A stretch of 64,000 nt of DNA from Spirochaetota bacterium (GTDB lineage Bacteria; Spirochaetota; Spirochaetia; Sphaerochaetales; Sphaerochaetaceae), in assembly GCA_023401595.1 (NCBI GenBank), contig JAEXDQ010000049.1:1-64000 (forward strand), in the 5' to 3' direction. The first letter of the stretch is position 1, and the number at the start of each line of letters is the position of its first letter. This document shows positions 1-8,875 of the stretch, piece after piece. The position numbers and the translations under genes are program-made. The notes under the pieces are model-generated. The model did no database searches. It was not told the DNA's origin and saw nothing but the letters and a program-made list of their open reading frames with translations.

Positions 1-465
1 TTTGAATCTCCTTTGATTTTCGGTGCTTCCTGGCAGTCGCGCCTCAATCATAGGAGATTCCTTTTTCCTGTGCAAAGCTTAAGCTTTCCGGAACCTCCAG
101 CCGAGCTGGAGGTATTCGTCATACAAAAGGACGCGGGTGAGGAAATTTCCTCACCCGCGGTTCGTCACAGTTCCGTGTCAAAACAAGCCCGCAGGCAGCC
201 GGCGGCCGTAATCGGTAGGTAGATAACAGCCCCTCCATCCCTATCGCGATATATGCAAGTCCAACTCCAGAACCACCCGCAATCCTCTTGCGACGGCCTC
301 TTGCGGCAACCTAGGGCACACCGCAGAACCGCAGGGCAAGCCAGCCGCCCTCCCCTTCGGAAGGGCCGGCCAAAGCGGGATATCCGTCAGACTCTTTTCG
401 GACGGAGGCAAAACCCATAGGGAAATCCCCGAAACCAATTGCGTCGATCATACGTCGCATCGTTT
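1..465. other. Intergenic left edge with palindromes, no gene recognised
   Basis: No convincing gene is seen. The stretch holds a 14-bp palindrome at 74-87 (AAAGCTT/AAGCTTT), a 9-bp-stem hairpin with a CGA loop at 93-113, and a perfect 28-bp palindrome at 132-159 with arms CGCGGGTGAGGAAA. The hairpins may be transcript ends of genes lying to the left of the window or of the oxidoreductase gene that ends at 466, but none is followed by a T-tract. Confidence 0.4.
132..159. repeat. Perfect 28-bp palindrome
   Basis: The arm CGCGGGTGAGGAAA is followed at once by its exact reverse complement, so the sequence reads the same on both strands. As RNA it would form a hairpin with a G+C-rich base and an A+T-rich tip on either strand. 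A factor-independent terminator without T-tract, or a protein binding site, are both possible. Confidence 0.5.
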
Positions 466-1824
466 TCAGAACAGATTTCCATTTTCCCGCAGCTGGTCTC
501 GAAGCCGCTGGACATCGATGTCACGTACTTCCACGTTGCCGTCGATCGCCATCGCAGCGGCTTCTCCGCAAGCCTCCCCCACCGCGATGCACGGCCCCAT
601 GACCCGTGCGGAGGCATACGTCTCGGTATCGACGCTGATCGTCCTTCCACTGAGCAGCAGGCCGTCCATGCGCTTCGGGACAAGACAGCCGTAGGGAATT
701 CCAAATGGCTTGACCACGGGGGTAAGGTCGATATGGCTGGAGTTCCCGCTATGGATATCGATGTTGTAGGCGCTTTGTGCGACAGCGTTCCGCCGGACAT
801 AATCGGAATACATTTCCGCCTTCGTAAGAGTGTAGACTCCTTTGAAATGCCTTGTCTCACGGACGCCCAGGTTTGGAGCGATTGTCGAAAGCCTGCAATT
901 CTCAAAGCCCGGTACATACTTGTTCATGAACCGAACGAGCTGATGCACCTGGCTGTACCCCAGAACCAGGCCGTCTGAAAGCTGCTGGGAATCGGAAGCG
1001 TCTATGTCGATGATCCTTGACGTATTGATCGCAAGGCACCCCTCGGTAGGCGTAGTGATATATATCCACTGGTTTCGAGGAATATCGAAATCCCCGGCGG
1101 CCCGGGCCTTCTTGATCGTCTCGGTCAATCCAATGAAGCAGTGGCTCGGAGTCCTTCTGAAGAACTCCGGAGCATACCCTTCGGTGTAATCCTCTTTGAT
1201 TCCGTATTCAGACGGGTTACGTTCCGCCCAAACGAGGAACCTGCCGAGATCATAGTTGGTCACGGTAAACATGAGCGTCGCAGGCTGCATCAGACCGGTC
1301 CCGTCCTGCCCCGGATGAAACTCGGCTCCCGCCATATACGCGAGATCCCCATCGCCTGTGGCGTCGATGAATACCTTGGCGCGAATCCTCGTCTCCGTGC
1401 ATTTCCCGTAGACGGAAACCTGGACCACACGGCCGGCCTCGACCCCGACGTCGAAAAGCTCCTGATTGAAAAAGACATCGACTCCAGCTTCGCGGCACAG
1501 CTCGACCGCCACTATCTTGAAGGCCTCGGGCGAGATTGCGCTTATAGAATTATGTACGGGACAGCGGTCATGGCCCAAAGCGTCGTGCATCAGGACAAGC
1601 CTGTCGACAAGCTCCTGCGCGATTCCTCCCAAGGCAGCGTCCCCTCCGCGGTCCAGATAGCCGAGTATTCCGAGCCCGCTGGCCGCCGCCCCTCCAAGAA
1701 AGGCGTTCCGCTCAACAAGAATGACCTTCTTGCCACGACGGGCCGCCGCGATAGCGGCTGGTATTCCGCCCGGCCCACCACCAATCACCGCGATATCATA
1801 GACTTTTTCCATCAATCTGCGCAT
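466..1824 (-). CDS. FAD-dependent oxidoreductase (FAD_oxidored family)
   Basis: A 452-residue flavoprotein of the family often found in sugar-catabolic loci of spirochaetes and Bacteroidetes. The N terminus carries the dinucleotide-binding fold: GGGPGG at about residues 15-20 followed by an acidic residue at the end of strand 2 (LVER) and a GG loop. A second FAD-contact motif, DATGDGDLAYMAG, lies near residue 155. The chosen start has AAGGAG six bases upstream; a second Met at codon 5 is possible. It is transcribed in the same direction as the ROK regulator and hydrolase operon but about 180 bp separates it from the regulator, so it probably has its own promoter. Substrate unknown. Confidence 0.85.
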   Translation of the reverse strand: MRRLMEKVYDIAVIGGGPGGIPAAIAAARRGKKVILVERNAFLGGAAASGLGILGYLDRGGDAALGGIAQELVDRLVLMHDALGHDRCPVHNSISAISPEAFKIVAVELCREAGVDVFFNQELFDVGVEAGRVVQVSVYGKCTETRIRAKVFIDATGDGDLAYMAGAEFHPGQDGTGLMQPATLMFTVTNYDLGRFLVWAERNPSEYGIKEDYTEGYAPEFFRRTPSHCFIGLTETIKKARAAGDFDIPRNQWIYITTPTEGCLAINTSRIIDIDASDSQQLSDGLVLGYSQVHQLVRFMNKYVPGFENCRLSTIAPNLGVRETRHFKGVYTLTKAEMYSDYVRRNAVAQSAYNIDIHSGNSSHIDLTPVVKPFGIPYGCLVPKRMDGLLLSGRTISVDTETYASARVMGPCIAVGEACGEAAAMAIDGNVEVRDIDVQRLRDQLRENGNLF

Positions 1825-1948
1825 AAGGAACTCCTTGCCATGTGAAATATAAGAAACGATGCCTCAAGCGGGGGAGCTTCCTCCCCGTTCCGGCATATGA
1901 GTACGTCCCTCCATCAAGTCTACCACACCTGGAGCAATTACGAAACGA

Positions 1949-1974
1949 CATTTTAAAAACATTTTAAAAACTTG
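1949..1974 (-). promoter_or_regulatory. Tandem TTTTTAAAA motif upstream of the FAD oxidoreductase
   Basis: On the minus strand the motif TTTTTAAAA occurs twice, 11 bp apart (one helical turn), about 125 bp before the oxidoreductase start. A similar A+T-rich double motif occurs at 6625-6655, upstream of the GDSL/hydrolase/sulfatase operon. ROK repressors of the NagC/Mlc type bind A+T-rich sites of this kind, so these may be targets of the neighbouring ROK protein. This is inference. Confidence 0.3.
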
Positions 1975-2004
1975 TCGACTCAAAACGCCGCGAGTAGAAA
2001 ACCG

Positions 2005-3150
2005 CTATAGCTTCGCAAGGAAACGGTCGATATAGAGGATGCCAGCGCCAAGCTTGGGGGATTTGTCGCCGAAACGGCTCGAACGCATGATAAAGTTCGA
2101 ATCGTTCATGAAGTTCTGTTCGCGCACAAGCGCCGAAAGCTCATCGAAATCATCCTGGTTCATGTACTGCACGAGATAGCCGCCTATGATGAAATCACAG
2201 CTGACCACCATACGGATGTTCTCCATGGCCAGAGCCAGATATTTCAGATACTCCTTCCATATCTTCACACACCGCGGTTCACCGTTGTGGGCGGCGTCGA
2301 AGAACTCAGGAAGCCCCATCTTCGCGTTCTCCATGAGACGGTTGACGGAACAGAAGGCTTCTATGCAACCGTGCTTGCCGCAATAGCACAACGGCCCATG
2401 GGGATCAAGGCACATATGCTCTATGACGGAATTGCTCCATTTCGCCGTACCGTGTACGCGCCCGTTGAGAATCAGCGTTCCCCCGAAGTTCCTGTTCAAC
2501 GCAAAATAGATGGCGTTCGAGATATCAAGGTCATTCCAGATTTCAGCGCGGGCCGCCGCCTCGGTATCATGGATCAGGATGCAGGGAATCTTGATGTACT
2601 GCTGGAACCGTTCCCTTTTGGTTCCAGTACATCTGAGGATCTCAGAATAGACGACCGTCTCTCCATCCTCGGAGACCAGGCCTTGGAGAGCTATCCCTAC
2701 CCCTAGGAGTCGTTCCACAGGGAACTCCAAAGCATCGATGAAGCTGTTGATCCTATTTCCGAACCGTTGGAAATAGTCCTCGGTATTGGAAAACTGCGTC
2801 AGGCTGCTGTCTTCCTTGACGATCTTTCCATACAGGTCGATCGCTACGATCTGAACCTCTTCCTTGAGAATCTCCACGCCGATGGCCAGACGCGCCATAT
2901 TGTTGCACCTGTAGGCGCGGGCGCGGCGTCCTCCGGTGGATTTCTGCTCCCCTACGTCGGTCACCAGTCCACGTCGTTCCAAGTCGGAAATATTGGAGGC
3001 GACCGTAGGTAGACTCAACCCTGTATGGGCAGAAATCTTGAGCCTCGTCGCCTCCCCCGCCTTGTACAGGTAGTTGTAGATATTCTGGAGATTTATATGC
3101 TTCAGCTCCATCGCGGTATACTGCTCAATGACGGATGTGGTCTCGGACAT
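2005..3150 (-). CDS. ROK-family transcriptional repressor
   Basis: A 381-residue regulator. Residues about 15-75 form a winged helix-turn-helix (NLQNIYNYLYKAGEATRLKI onward, with SLPTVASNISDLERRGLV as recognition region). The rest is a ROK domain with the zinc-binding signature CYCGKHGCIEAF near residue 255. ROK regulators sense sugars or sugar phosphates and repress catabolic genes. It sits between the oxidoreductase and the sulfatase operon, all on the minus strand, and probably controls them. GGAG lies eight bases before the start. The kinase-type catalytic residues were not checked; the HTH makes a repressor the best call. Confidence 0.88.
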   Translation of the reverse strand: MSETTSVIEQYTAMELKHINLQNIYNYLYKAGEATRLKISAHTGLSLPTVASNISDLERRGLVTDVGEQKSTGGRRARAYRCNNMARLAIGVEILKEEVQIVAIDLYGKIVKEDSSLTQFSNTEDYFQRFGNRINSFIDALEFPVERLLGVGIALQGLVSEDGETVVYSEILRCTGTKRERFQQYIKIPCILIHDTEAAARAEIWNDLDISNAIYFALNRNFGGTLILNGRVHGTAKWSNSVIEHMCLDPHGPLCYCGKHGCIEAFCSVNRLMENAKMGLPEFFDAAHNGEPRCVKIWKEYLKYLALAMENIRMVVSCDFIIGGYLVQYMNQDDFDELSALVREQNFMNDSNFIMRSSRFGDKSPKLGAGILYIDRFLAKL

Positions 3151-3226
3151 ATGGCGGACTCCGGTAATTCTGATAATTCTGGCAATTCATAGTAATTATA
3201 TCCGTATATCCTTAAAATTGAAACAC

Positions 3227-4630
3227 TCAATCCTCCGGATATTCCGGGTAGCCGAAAACATCCCTGGCGTTTTCCACAAGATCATTCTTGGAATCGATTT
3301 CCGGCAGTCTGAACGTGTCGCCCGTGCGACGGATCCAATCGGAGAGGATCAAGCTCAAACGCGCCCGTTGTTCCTTCGCGACACCGCAGAACGCCATGTT
3401 CCTCAGTTCATAGGGATCTTCATTGAGGTTGTACAACATCCATGGCATACCCTCAAGACAGACGTATTTCCATCCGTCGGTCGTGACGACGCCTCTCCAA
3501 GGAAGCTCGACGCTGTGGGGATGATGTTCCGGTATGATGCTCTGGATATAGGCGGATGTAGGATATGAAAAATCCGTCGTATTCCTTTTGCACGCTACGG
3601 AATAGTCGCACCCTTCCCATTCACGCGGAGGAGTGATTCCAAGCAACCCAAGCGATGTAGGGGCTACATCGACGCTTGAAAGCAGCAATTCGGATTTCGC
3701 GCCTATGAACGCTGGATCATCCGCGATACGCTTGCCGCCGACTATGAACGGCACACGGATGGATTCTTCGAGCGGATTCGTCTTTCTCTGCTGCCCATGC
3801 GAACCATGGGTATCGCCATGATCGGAGAAAAACATGATCACGGTATTGTCATATAGTCCCCGTTCCTTGAGGAAATCCACGATTCTCCCGATATTCTCAT
3901 CGTAATTCTCGATCATCGAATATGCGTTCGCGAGGTTCTTCCTGTTGTAATTCACGAAATCGAGATACGGCGGAATCTCAGGAAGCATGTTCGGCCTGAG
4001 CTTCAGGTCTTCCGGCTTGAGCCTACGGTTGCGTTCGGGAGCGACATACGGATTATGAGGCGGCTGGACGGAAAGAACCGCGAAAAAGGGCTTGTCCTCG
4101 GGAATCGTGCTGATGTGGTCGATGAATATGTCCGTAAGGCGGTCAGTCTCATAGCCGTCCAGCAATGTCGGCGGAGTCTCCCCGTATCCTTCCCCGCCGC
4201 CGTGTACGTAACAGTCATACTGACTATTGTTGTTCTCGTATCCCATCCAATATGAGAAACCGCCCCGGCGTTCCGGAGGCACCACCTTGAACGCGGCACG
4301 GGACACCTTCTCATGCCAACCGTCCAAATGCCATTTACCTATCCACGCCGTATGGTATCCTTGTTCGTTCAGGACATTCGCTATCGTCTTCTGATCGGTC
4401 GGCATCCTGTATTCATGTCCCAACGTGCATTTGTTGGGATAGATGCTGGTAAGCATGCTACCGCGCGCCGGGCAACAAAGCGGATTCGTACTCAACGCCC
4501 TGCAAAAATTGAAGCCTTCCGCGGCGAGCGCGTCAATATGAGGGGTCAGCACATTGGGATCTCCGTTGCACCCAATCATATCGGCGCGGAGTTGATCCGC
4601 CATGATCCAAATCAGATTTGTTTTTGCCAT
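3227..4630 (-). CDS. Type I sulfatase (formylglycine-dependent)
   Basis: A 467-residue arylsulfatase-superfamily enzyme that removes sulfate esters, probably from sulfated glycans. The N terminus has the metal-binding strand IWIMADQLRADM; the catalytic signature is LCCPARGSMLTS near residue 52, where the first Cys of C-x-P-x-R would be converted to formylglycine. The second metal-site segment FFSDHGDTHGSHG is also present. Start chosen at the ATG with AAAGGAG eight bases upstream; the longer reading frame start, eight codons earlier, overlaps the preceding gene. No signal peptide is seen, so the enzyme looks cytoplasmic and would act on imported sulfated sugars. Last gene of the GDSL-hydrolase-sulfatase operon. 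Confidence 0.9.
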   Translation of the reverse strand: MAKTNLIWIMADQLRADMIGCNGDPNVLTPHIDALAAEGFNFCRALSTNPLCCPARGSMLTSIYPNKCTLGHEYRMPTDQKTIANVLNEQGYHTAWIGKWHLDGWHEKVSRAAFKVVPPERRGGFSYWMGYENNNSQYDCYVHGGGEGYGETPPTLLDGYETDRLTDIFIDHISTIPEDKPFFAVLSVQPPHNPYVAPERNRRLKPEDLKLRPNMLPEIPPYLDFVNYNRKNLANAYSMIENYDENIGRIVDFLKERGLYDNTVIMFFSDHGDTHGSHGQQRKTNPLEESIRVPFIVGGKRIADDPAFIGAKSELLLSSVDVAPTSLGLLGITPPREWEGCDYSVACKRNTTDFSYPTSAYIQSIIPEHHPHSVELPWRGVVTTDGWKYVCLEGMPWMLYNLNEDPYELRNMAFCGVAKEQRARLSLILSDWIRRTGDTFRLPEIDSKNDLVENARDVFGYPEYPED

Positions 4631-4650
4631 ATCACATACTCCTTTCGTAT

Positions 4651-5580
4651 TCACAGACTGCCGATGATATCTTCAAACAAAAGCGTCCCTATCCTATAGG
4701 CTTTGTCATCAAGCGACATAACGGCGACGACCGTGCCGCTCCTGGGTACGGCGATACAGAACTGGCCGAACTTGCCTTCGCTCCTGAAGCCGTCGTTCGG
4801 ATTCATCAGGAACTGGTATCCGTACCCATATCCGCTATAAGCCTTGTTGTCCTCGGTCCTCAGGCATGAATTGTCGATCAATCTGGAGGTCGCTTTCTTC
4901 ATATAAGCAGAAGGGACGATATCCCTGCCGTCGAACGTTCCCTGGTTGAGGATCAACCGGCCGAAAGCGGAAAGCTCGTCGATGGTGAGATACAGTCCGT
5001 TCGCCGCATACACATGTCCCATGGGGCAGAGCGTCCATTCGGGGTTGCCTATCCCTATTGGTTCAAACAGCCGGTTCCTGAGATATTCAAGCAGATTGCA
5101 ACCGGCTCTCCGTTCTATCGCGCAGCTGACCATGTAGGTATTGAAATTGCTGTATTGCCAATGCGTTCCGGGTTCATAGGCGAACGGAGCGGAGAAAAAC
5201 GTCCGTATCCAGTCCTTTGCCCGGTATTTCTCGGGGTCGTCGCCGAAAAAGAGAGGCTTCTCAAGTCCGCACGACATGGTGAGCAGGTTGTCGATCGTAA
5301 TTCGTCTGAGCAGTTCGCTCGGCTCTTTCGGAAGATATTCCGGAAAGATGTCCGCAATTTTTTCATCCAGAGCGACCAAACCTTCATCGACGGCGATTCC
5401 CGCCGCGCAGGAGACTACGCCTTTCGCAAGGGACCAGGTCTGAAGCCTTGTCTTGCCGATCCGGCAGTACTCGGCGGAAAGCTTTCCTTCCCTGGTAATC
5501 TGGACGTAGTTCACGACAAGTCCTTCCCGCTTCACATGCTCCAGGAAAAGGACGAGCAGTTCTTCGTCGGTCTTGTTCAT
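4651..5580 (-). CDS. Serine hydrolase, beta-lactamase class C fold
   Basis: A 309-residue penicillin-binding-protein-like hydrolase (Beta-lactamase family PF00144). The nucleophile motif SLAK (S-x-x-K) is near residue 50 and the Tyr motif YSN near residue 143. There is no signal peptide, so an esterase or amidase in the cytoplasm is more likely than a cell-wall enzyme. Its ATG overlaps the stop of the GDSL gene (ATGA), which implies translational coupling, and the sulfatase follows after 20 bp. Confidence 0.82.
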   Translation of the reverse strand: MNKTDEELLVLFLEHVKREGLVVNYVQITREGKLSAEYCRIGKTRLQTWSLAKGVVSCAAGIAVDEGLVALDEKIADIFPEYLPKEPSELLRRITIDNLLTMSCGLEKPLFFGDDPEKYRAKDWIRTFFSAPFAYEPGTHWQYSNFNTYMVSCAIERRAGCNLLEYLRNRLFEPIGIGNPEWTLCPMGHVYAANGLYLTIDELSAFGRLILNQGTFDGRDIVPSAYMKKATSRLIDNSCLRTEDNKAYSGYGYGYQFLMNPNDGFRSEGKFGQFCIAVPRSGTVVAVMSLDDKAYRIGTLLFEDIIGSL

Positions 5581-6224
5581 CCTATGAGTCCCTTGATCCG
5601 TCCGGCCAAAATCATGGCGATGGCCCGATGCTCTCCGGCTTCGAAATGGATGCCGTCCTTTTCACTAGGACGTACCTGGCCAGATATATCCATCACATCG
5701 ACATTGCCATATCTTTCTGCGATATGCTTGAAACAGCCGCCAAGCTCAAGGCTTTTTGAAAATCCCTGGGAGAACATCATCTTGAACTTGACATGCCCGA
5801 CATCGATAATCGGGGGAGGTGTAATAATCAGAACCCGCGGCGTTTCTCCGTTTCTTCCGCATGCGGTGGCATTCACCACATCGACCAAGCGTTCCATCCC
5901 CAGCGCGATGTCGATGGGAGTCATCGCATATCTATCCTTCAGGTCGTTGGTCCCAAGCTGAAAAACCACAAGATCAAGCGGCGAATGGGACAGAAGGCAC
6001 GGTTTCAGGTAGTCCAGTCCGCTCATGCGGCCTTCGACAGCGTCATTAATGACCGTCGTCCTGCCCCCGAGCCCCTCCTCGACCACATGGTATTCCTCCC
6101 CAAGAAAATCCTGAAGAAGTCCCGGCCATCGTTCGCTCCTTTCATATCTTCCGGGACCTATTTTTCCGGGAATCCTTCCAAAGGTATTGGAATCCCCATA
6201 ACAGAGGATATTTTTGGTAATCAT
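5577..6224 (-). CDS. SGNH/GDSL-family hydrolase (esterase)
   Basis: A 215-residue SGNH hydrolase. Block I is CYGDSNTFG at residue 8, with the catalytic Ser; the Gly of block II is in GGRTT and the Asn of block III is in LGTNDLK near residue 90. Block V with the DxxH pair is KDGIHFEAGEH near the C terminus. The family contains carbohydrate O-acetylesterases. Start taken at the ATG with GGGAGG five bases upstream rather than an upstream Met without ribosome binding site. First gene of a three-gene operon with the hydrolase and sulfatase, suggesting joint removal of acetyl and sulfate decorations from a glycan. Confidence 0.85.
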   Translation of the reverse strand: MITKNILCYGDSNTFGRIPGKIGPGRYERSERWPGLLQDFLGEEYHVVEEGLGGRTTVINDAVEGRMSGLDYLKPCLLSHSPLDLVVFQLGTNDLKDRYAMTPIDIALGMERLVDVVNATACGRNGETPRVLIITPPPIIDVGHVKFKMMFSQGFSKSLELGGCFKHIAERYGNVDVMDISGQVRPSEKDGIHFEAGEHRAIAMILAGRIKGLIG

Positions 6225-6936
6225 GACGTCCTCCCTATCCGTACGCGGCTTCGACTCCAGCCCTCGTCTCCGCATGTTCCGCATCCCTATATATGAACTC
6301 CGTCCTTATCGCCTAAACGAAAACGAACCGGCCATCGACGCTCCGGCAATTTCCTGCGAGATAGTACGGATGCCGCAATCCCAAGCTCCATGCCGGCAGA
6401 GAGCTTCGCGCAACATACAACGCAGGACGATGCCCTGTACGCCCGCTGTACCACCGGCTCGGGACAGCCAACAGCGTCTCCACCGGCCCTGTCCCACAGT
6501 TCCGTCCCAGTCCCACGACAGCAAGAACGAACCTGCCGATCGACTTGTCGCCGAGCAGAGAACATGGCTTCTCCCCTTGTCATTCGCCATACTAATCCAT
6601 AAGAATACACAGCGCAACTAATTTTTATACCACTTTTAAAAAAATATTTAAAAAGATTACCACAAGGGCAGGTTAGACGGCGCGCCCCTTCCCTATCCAT
6701 AGTCTGATACCGTCCTTGACGGAAATACTGAAAACCCCGGCGTCATTCGAACAATGACTGTCGGCGGCAGACCTAGCGGGACATCAGGTTGCATATTTCC
6801 CCGACTTTCCGTATCATCTATATTTGACAGTTTATCCAAAAAGTGACAGAAACACATCCGGCTCCCGTGTTTTTCCTTCCTATAGCGGAGGAGAGTCAGG
6901 AGTACTGAAAACAGATATACGAAGGGGAAATGTTCC
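6225..6936. other. Intergenic region, no gene recognised
   Basis: About 700 bp without a credible gene; the longer reading frames here have unnatural composition and no ribosome binding sites. The right part holds the A+T-rich motif at 6625-6655. The minus-strand promoter of the GDSL operon and the plus-strand promoter of rsmD must lie here. Confidence 0.4.
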
Positions 6937-7494
6937 ATGAGGATAACAGGGGGAATCTACCGAGGACGCATCATACAGTGTCCGCCCGGCGTCATCAGGC
7001 CCGCCATGGACCGCATGAGGGAATCGTTGTTCTCAATCCTCGGCAATCTGGAGGGCTGTTCCTTCCTCGACCTGTTCTCCGGCAGCGGCTGCGTCGGAAT
7101 CGAGGCAGCGTCGAGGGGCGCGGAGCCCGTACATCTTGTGGAGATGGACCGCGGGAAGAAACAGGTGATAGCAAAGAACATCAGCTTCGTCGAGTCGCAG
7201 ATACAGGTATTCATGATGAATGTGAACCGCTTTATCCCGACCGCGAAAATACAATACGACATAGTCTACGCCGACCCGCCGTTCCCCATGGATGGAAAGG
7301 TCGCCCTCGCACAGTCCATAGACGCTTCGGGTATCGTCACACCCGGCGGCTTGTTCATCATCCACTATCCCGCGGAAGAGAAAGCGGGATGGCCTGGAGA
7401 AATCGGAGGACTGACGTTCCATGATGAGCGGACCTACGGCAGGAGTCTGCTGAGGTTCTACCGGCGGGCGGAAAAACAGGCGGACGCTCAATAA
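6937..7494 (+). CDS. rsmD: 16S rRNA (guanine966-N2)-methyltransferase RsmD
   Basis: A 185-residue SAM-dependent RNA methyltransferase that modifies G966 of 16S rRNA. It starts with the family hallmark MRITGGIYRGR, has the SAM-binding motif DLFSGSGCVGIEAASRGA near residue 45 and the catalytic N6/N2 methylase motif YADPPF near residue 108. Length matches the family. It is followed after 20 bp by the acyl-ACP thioesterase and probably forms an operon with it. Confidence 0.93.
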   Translation: MRITGGIYRGRIIQCPPGVIRPAMDRMRESLFSILGNLEGCSFLDLFSGSGCVGIEAASRGAEPVHLVEMDRGKKQVIAKNISFVESQIQVFMMNVNRFIPTAKIQYDIVYADPPFPMDGKVALAQSIDASGIVTPGGLFIIHYPAEEKAGWPGEIGGLTFHDERTYGRSLLRFYRRAEKQADAQ

Positions 7495-7514
7495 AGACTG
7501 AATCAGGAGGCCCC

Positions 7515-8342
7515 ATGTTCAGAATCAACGACGACAATGTGTATGAATCGGATTTCACGACCTATACCTACAATACCGACGCGCATTACCACGCCCGGTT
7601 GGAATTCTATTTCCAGATACTCCAGGAGGCCGCAGGACACCATGCCGCGCTCAAAGGATGCAGCATTCCGAAGCTCAACGAAGAGGGCAAGACCTGGGTG
7701 GTCACCAGAACACGGATGAATATCCATCGATACACCCCGTGGCCGGAACGGTTGTCGCTTGAAACCTGGGCGCAGCCGGGATACAAGCTCCATTTCCCCC
7801 GTGGAACGCGAATCAAGGATGAAACGGGCAAGCCCATTCTGGAAGCGATATCCTGGTGGGCGGTACTGGACATCCAGCACAATTTCCGCCCATGCCGTCC
7901 ACAGGAGATCACCGACCGCATCGGTTCTCCAGCCGTTGGCGGCGACTATTTTTTCGATCCCGCATTGGGCCGCAGAATTTCGTATGACGACGCCCAAGCC
8001 GGGGACATCTGTTCCTGCAAGCCACAGATCAAATACCTCGATACCGACTACAACCACCATGTGAACAACATATCCTATATTGGATGGATGCTGGATTCCC
8101 TTCCCGTTGGCTTCCGGGACGACTATAAAGTCGCGGAAATCGACGTGTCATGGATACACCAGACATTCCGCGACGACGACCTGACTGTATATACCGGAGC
8201 CCTCGATCCGCAGGAAATGGCGAAGGAGACCCCGAAGTTCTTCCATAAGATCGTCAGAACGGAAAACGACGGCAGCGAGACCGTCGTCTGGGAAGCGACT
8301 ACCACCTGGAGATCGAGGGAAGCGCTATTCAAGGGTGTCTGA
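7515..8342 (+). CDS. Acyl-ACP thioesterase (FatA/B-like)
   Basis: A 275-residue double hotdog-fold enzyme that releases fatty acids from acyl carrier protein. The N-terminal hotdog shows ARLEFYFQILQEAAGHHA; the second hotdog carries the conserved DTDYNHHVNNISYIGWMLD near residue 177, which has the Asp/Asn/His catalytic cluster typical of bacterial FatA-like thioesterases. CAGGAGG lies just before the ATG. Probably co-transcribed with rsmD. In anaerobes such enzymes feed free fatty acids to lipid synthesis or export. Confidence 0.88.
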   Translation: MFRINDDNVYESDFTTYTYNTDAHYHARLEFYFQILQEAAGHHAALKGCSIPKLNEEGKTWVVTRTRMNIHRYTPWPERLSLETWAQPGYKLHFPRGTRIKDETGKPILEAISWWAVLDIQHNFRPCRPQEITDRIGSPAVGGDYFFDPALGRRISYDDAQAGDICSCKPQIKYLDTDYNHHVNNISYIGWMLDSLPVGFRDDYKVAEIDVSWIHQTFRDDDLTVYTGALDPQEMAKETPKFFHKIVRTENDGSETVVWEATTTWRSREALFKGV

Positions 8343-8467
8343 GCGTAACGGAAAGCCCCTTCGCCGGAGCGCCCTCCTCATTGTATCGATAAGCCGCGCC
8401 GGGCGGCGAAAGACTGCCGCCGGCGAGCGTGCTTTCTGGTCGCTATTTTGGTCGCCTTCCATCTTTT

Positions 8468-8511
8468 GGCTACCCCTGGGCTACCGTAGGGCTACCGCTG
8501 GGCTACCCCTT
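8468..8511. repeat. Period-11 GGCTACC array, copy 1
   Basis: Four uninterrupted 11-bp units: GGCTACCCCTG, GGCTACCGTAG, GGCTACCGCTG, GGCTACCCCTT. On the minus strand, which is the sense strand of slyX, this reads as AAGGGGTAGCC units starting at the slyX stop codon, with two bases shared. The same kind of array lies at the 3' end of two other genes (43074-43117 and 50623-50655). Confidence 0.85.
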
Positions 8512-8716
8512 AATAATGAGGGGGCCGACGGTTGGGGCGGGGGCCGTCGCCGGCTTCCTCCACCAGATCTTCCACCTTCTGGGTCAGTTTCGCAAGCTTC
8601 TGTTCCAACAGAGCCTGTTCCTTCCGTTGCTCGATCACTATCTCGTTCAATTCAACCACCGTGGCTTCCAGAAAAGAAAGCTTCATCTCAATCGCCATCA
8701 GGCCGTCGTTTTCCAT
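8510..8716 (-). CDS. slyX: SlyX family protein
   Basis: A 68-residue protein made almost entirely of one coiled coil (MAIEMKLSFLEATVVELNEI onward, heptad Leu/Ile spacing) and ending with the family's conserved RRPPHY tail. Function unknown in the family. Start chosen at the ATG with GGAGG eight bases upstream; a GTG five codons earlier lacks that spacing. It is divergent from the WYL regulator. A period-11 repeat array begins at its stop codon. Confidence 0.85.
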   Translation of the reverse strand: MENDGLMAIEMKLSFLEATVVELNEIVIEQRKEQALLEQKLAKLTQKVEDLVEEAGDGPRPNRRPPHY

Positions 8717-8875
8717 AATCGCCGCCTCCACGCTCCGGCTATCCTACCATGGACAAGGAAAGTTGTCAGTGTTTTTGCCGACTGTTGCAAAATATGGCTT
8801 ATTTTTCCTTGCGGTGTAAGGAAAACATGATATACTGGACTAAATTTGTTGCAGATTGGTGCAAAAGAGGTACTC

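Noticed and set aside
387..978. Open frames overlapping the FAD oxidoreductase gene on both strands
   Set aside because: They are shadows of the oxidoreductase gene with low-quality composition and no start signals.
6287..6700. Minus-strand frames of 100-137 codons between the GDSL gene and rsmD
   Set aside because: Trp/Arg/Cys-rich composition, no ribosome binding site and mutually overlapping frames point to non-coding sequence.
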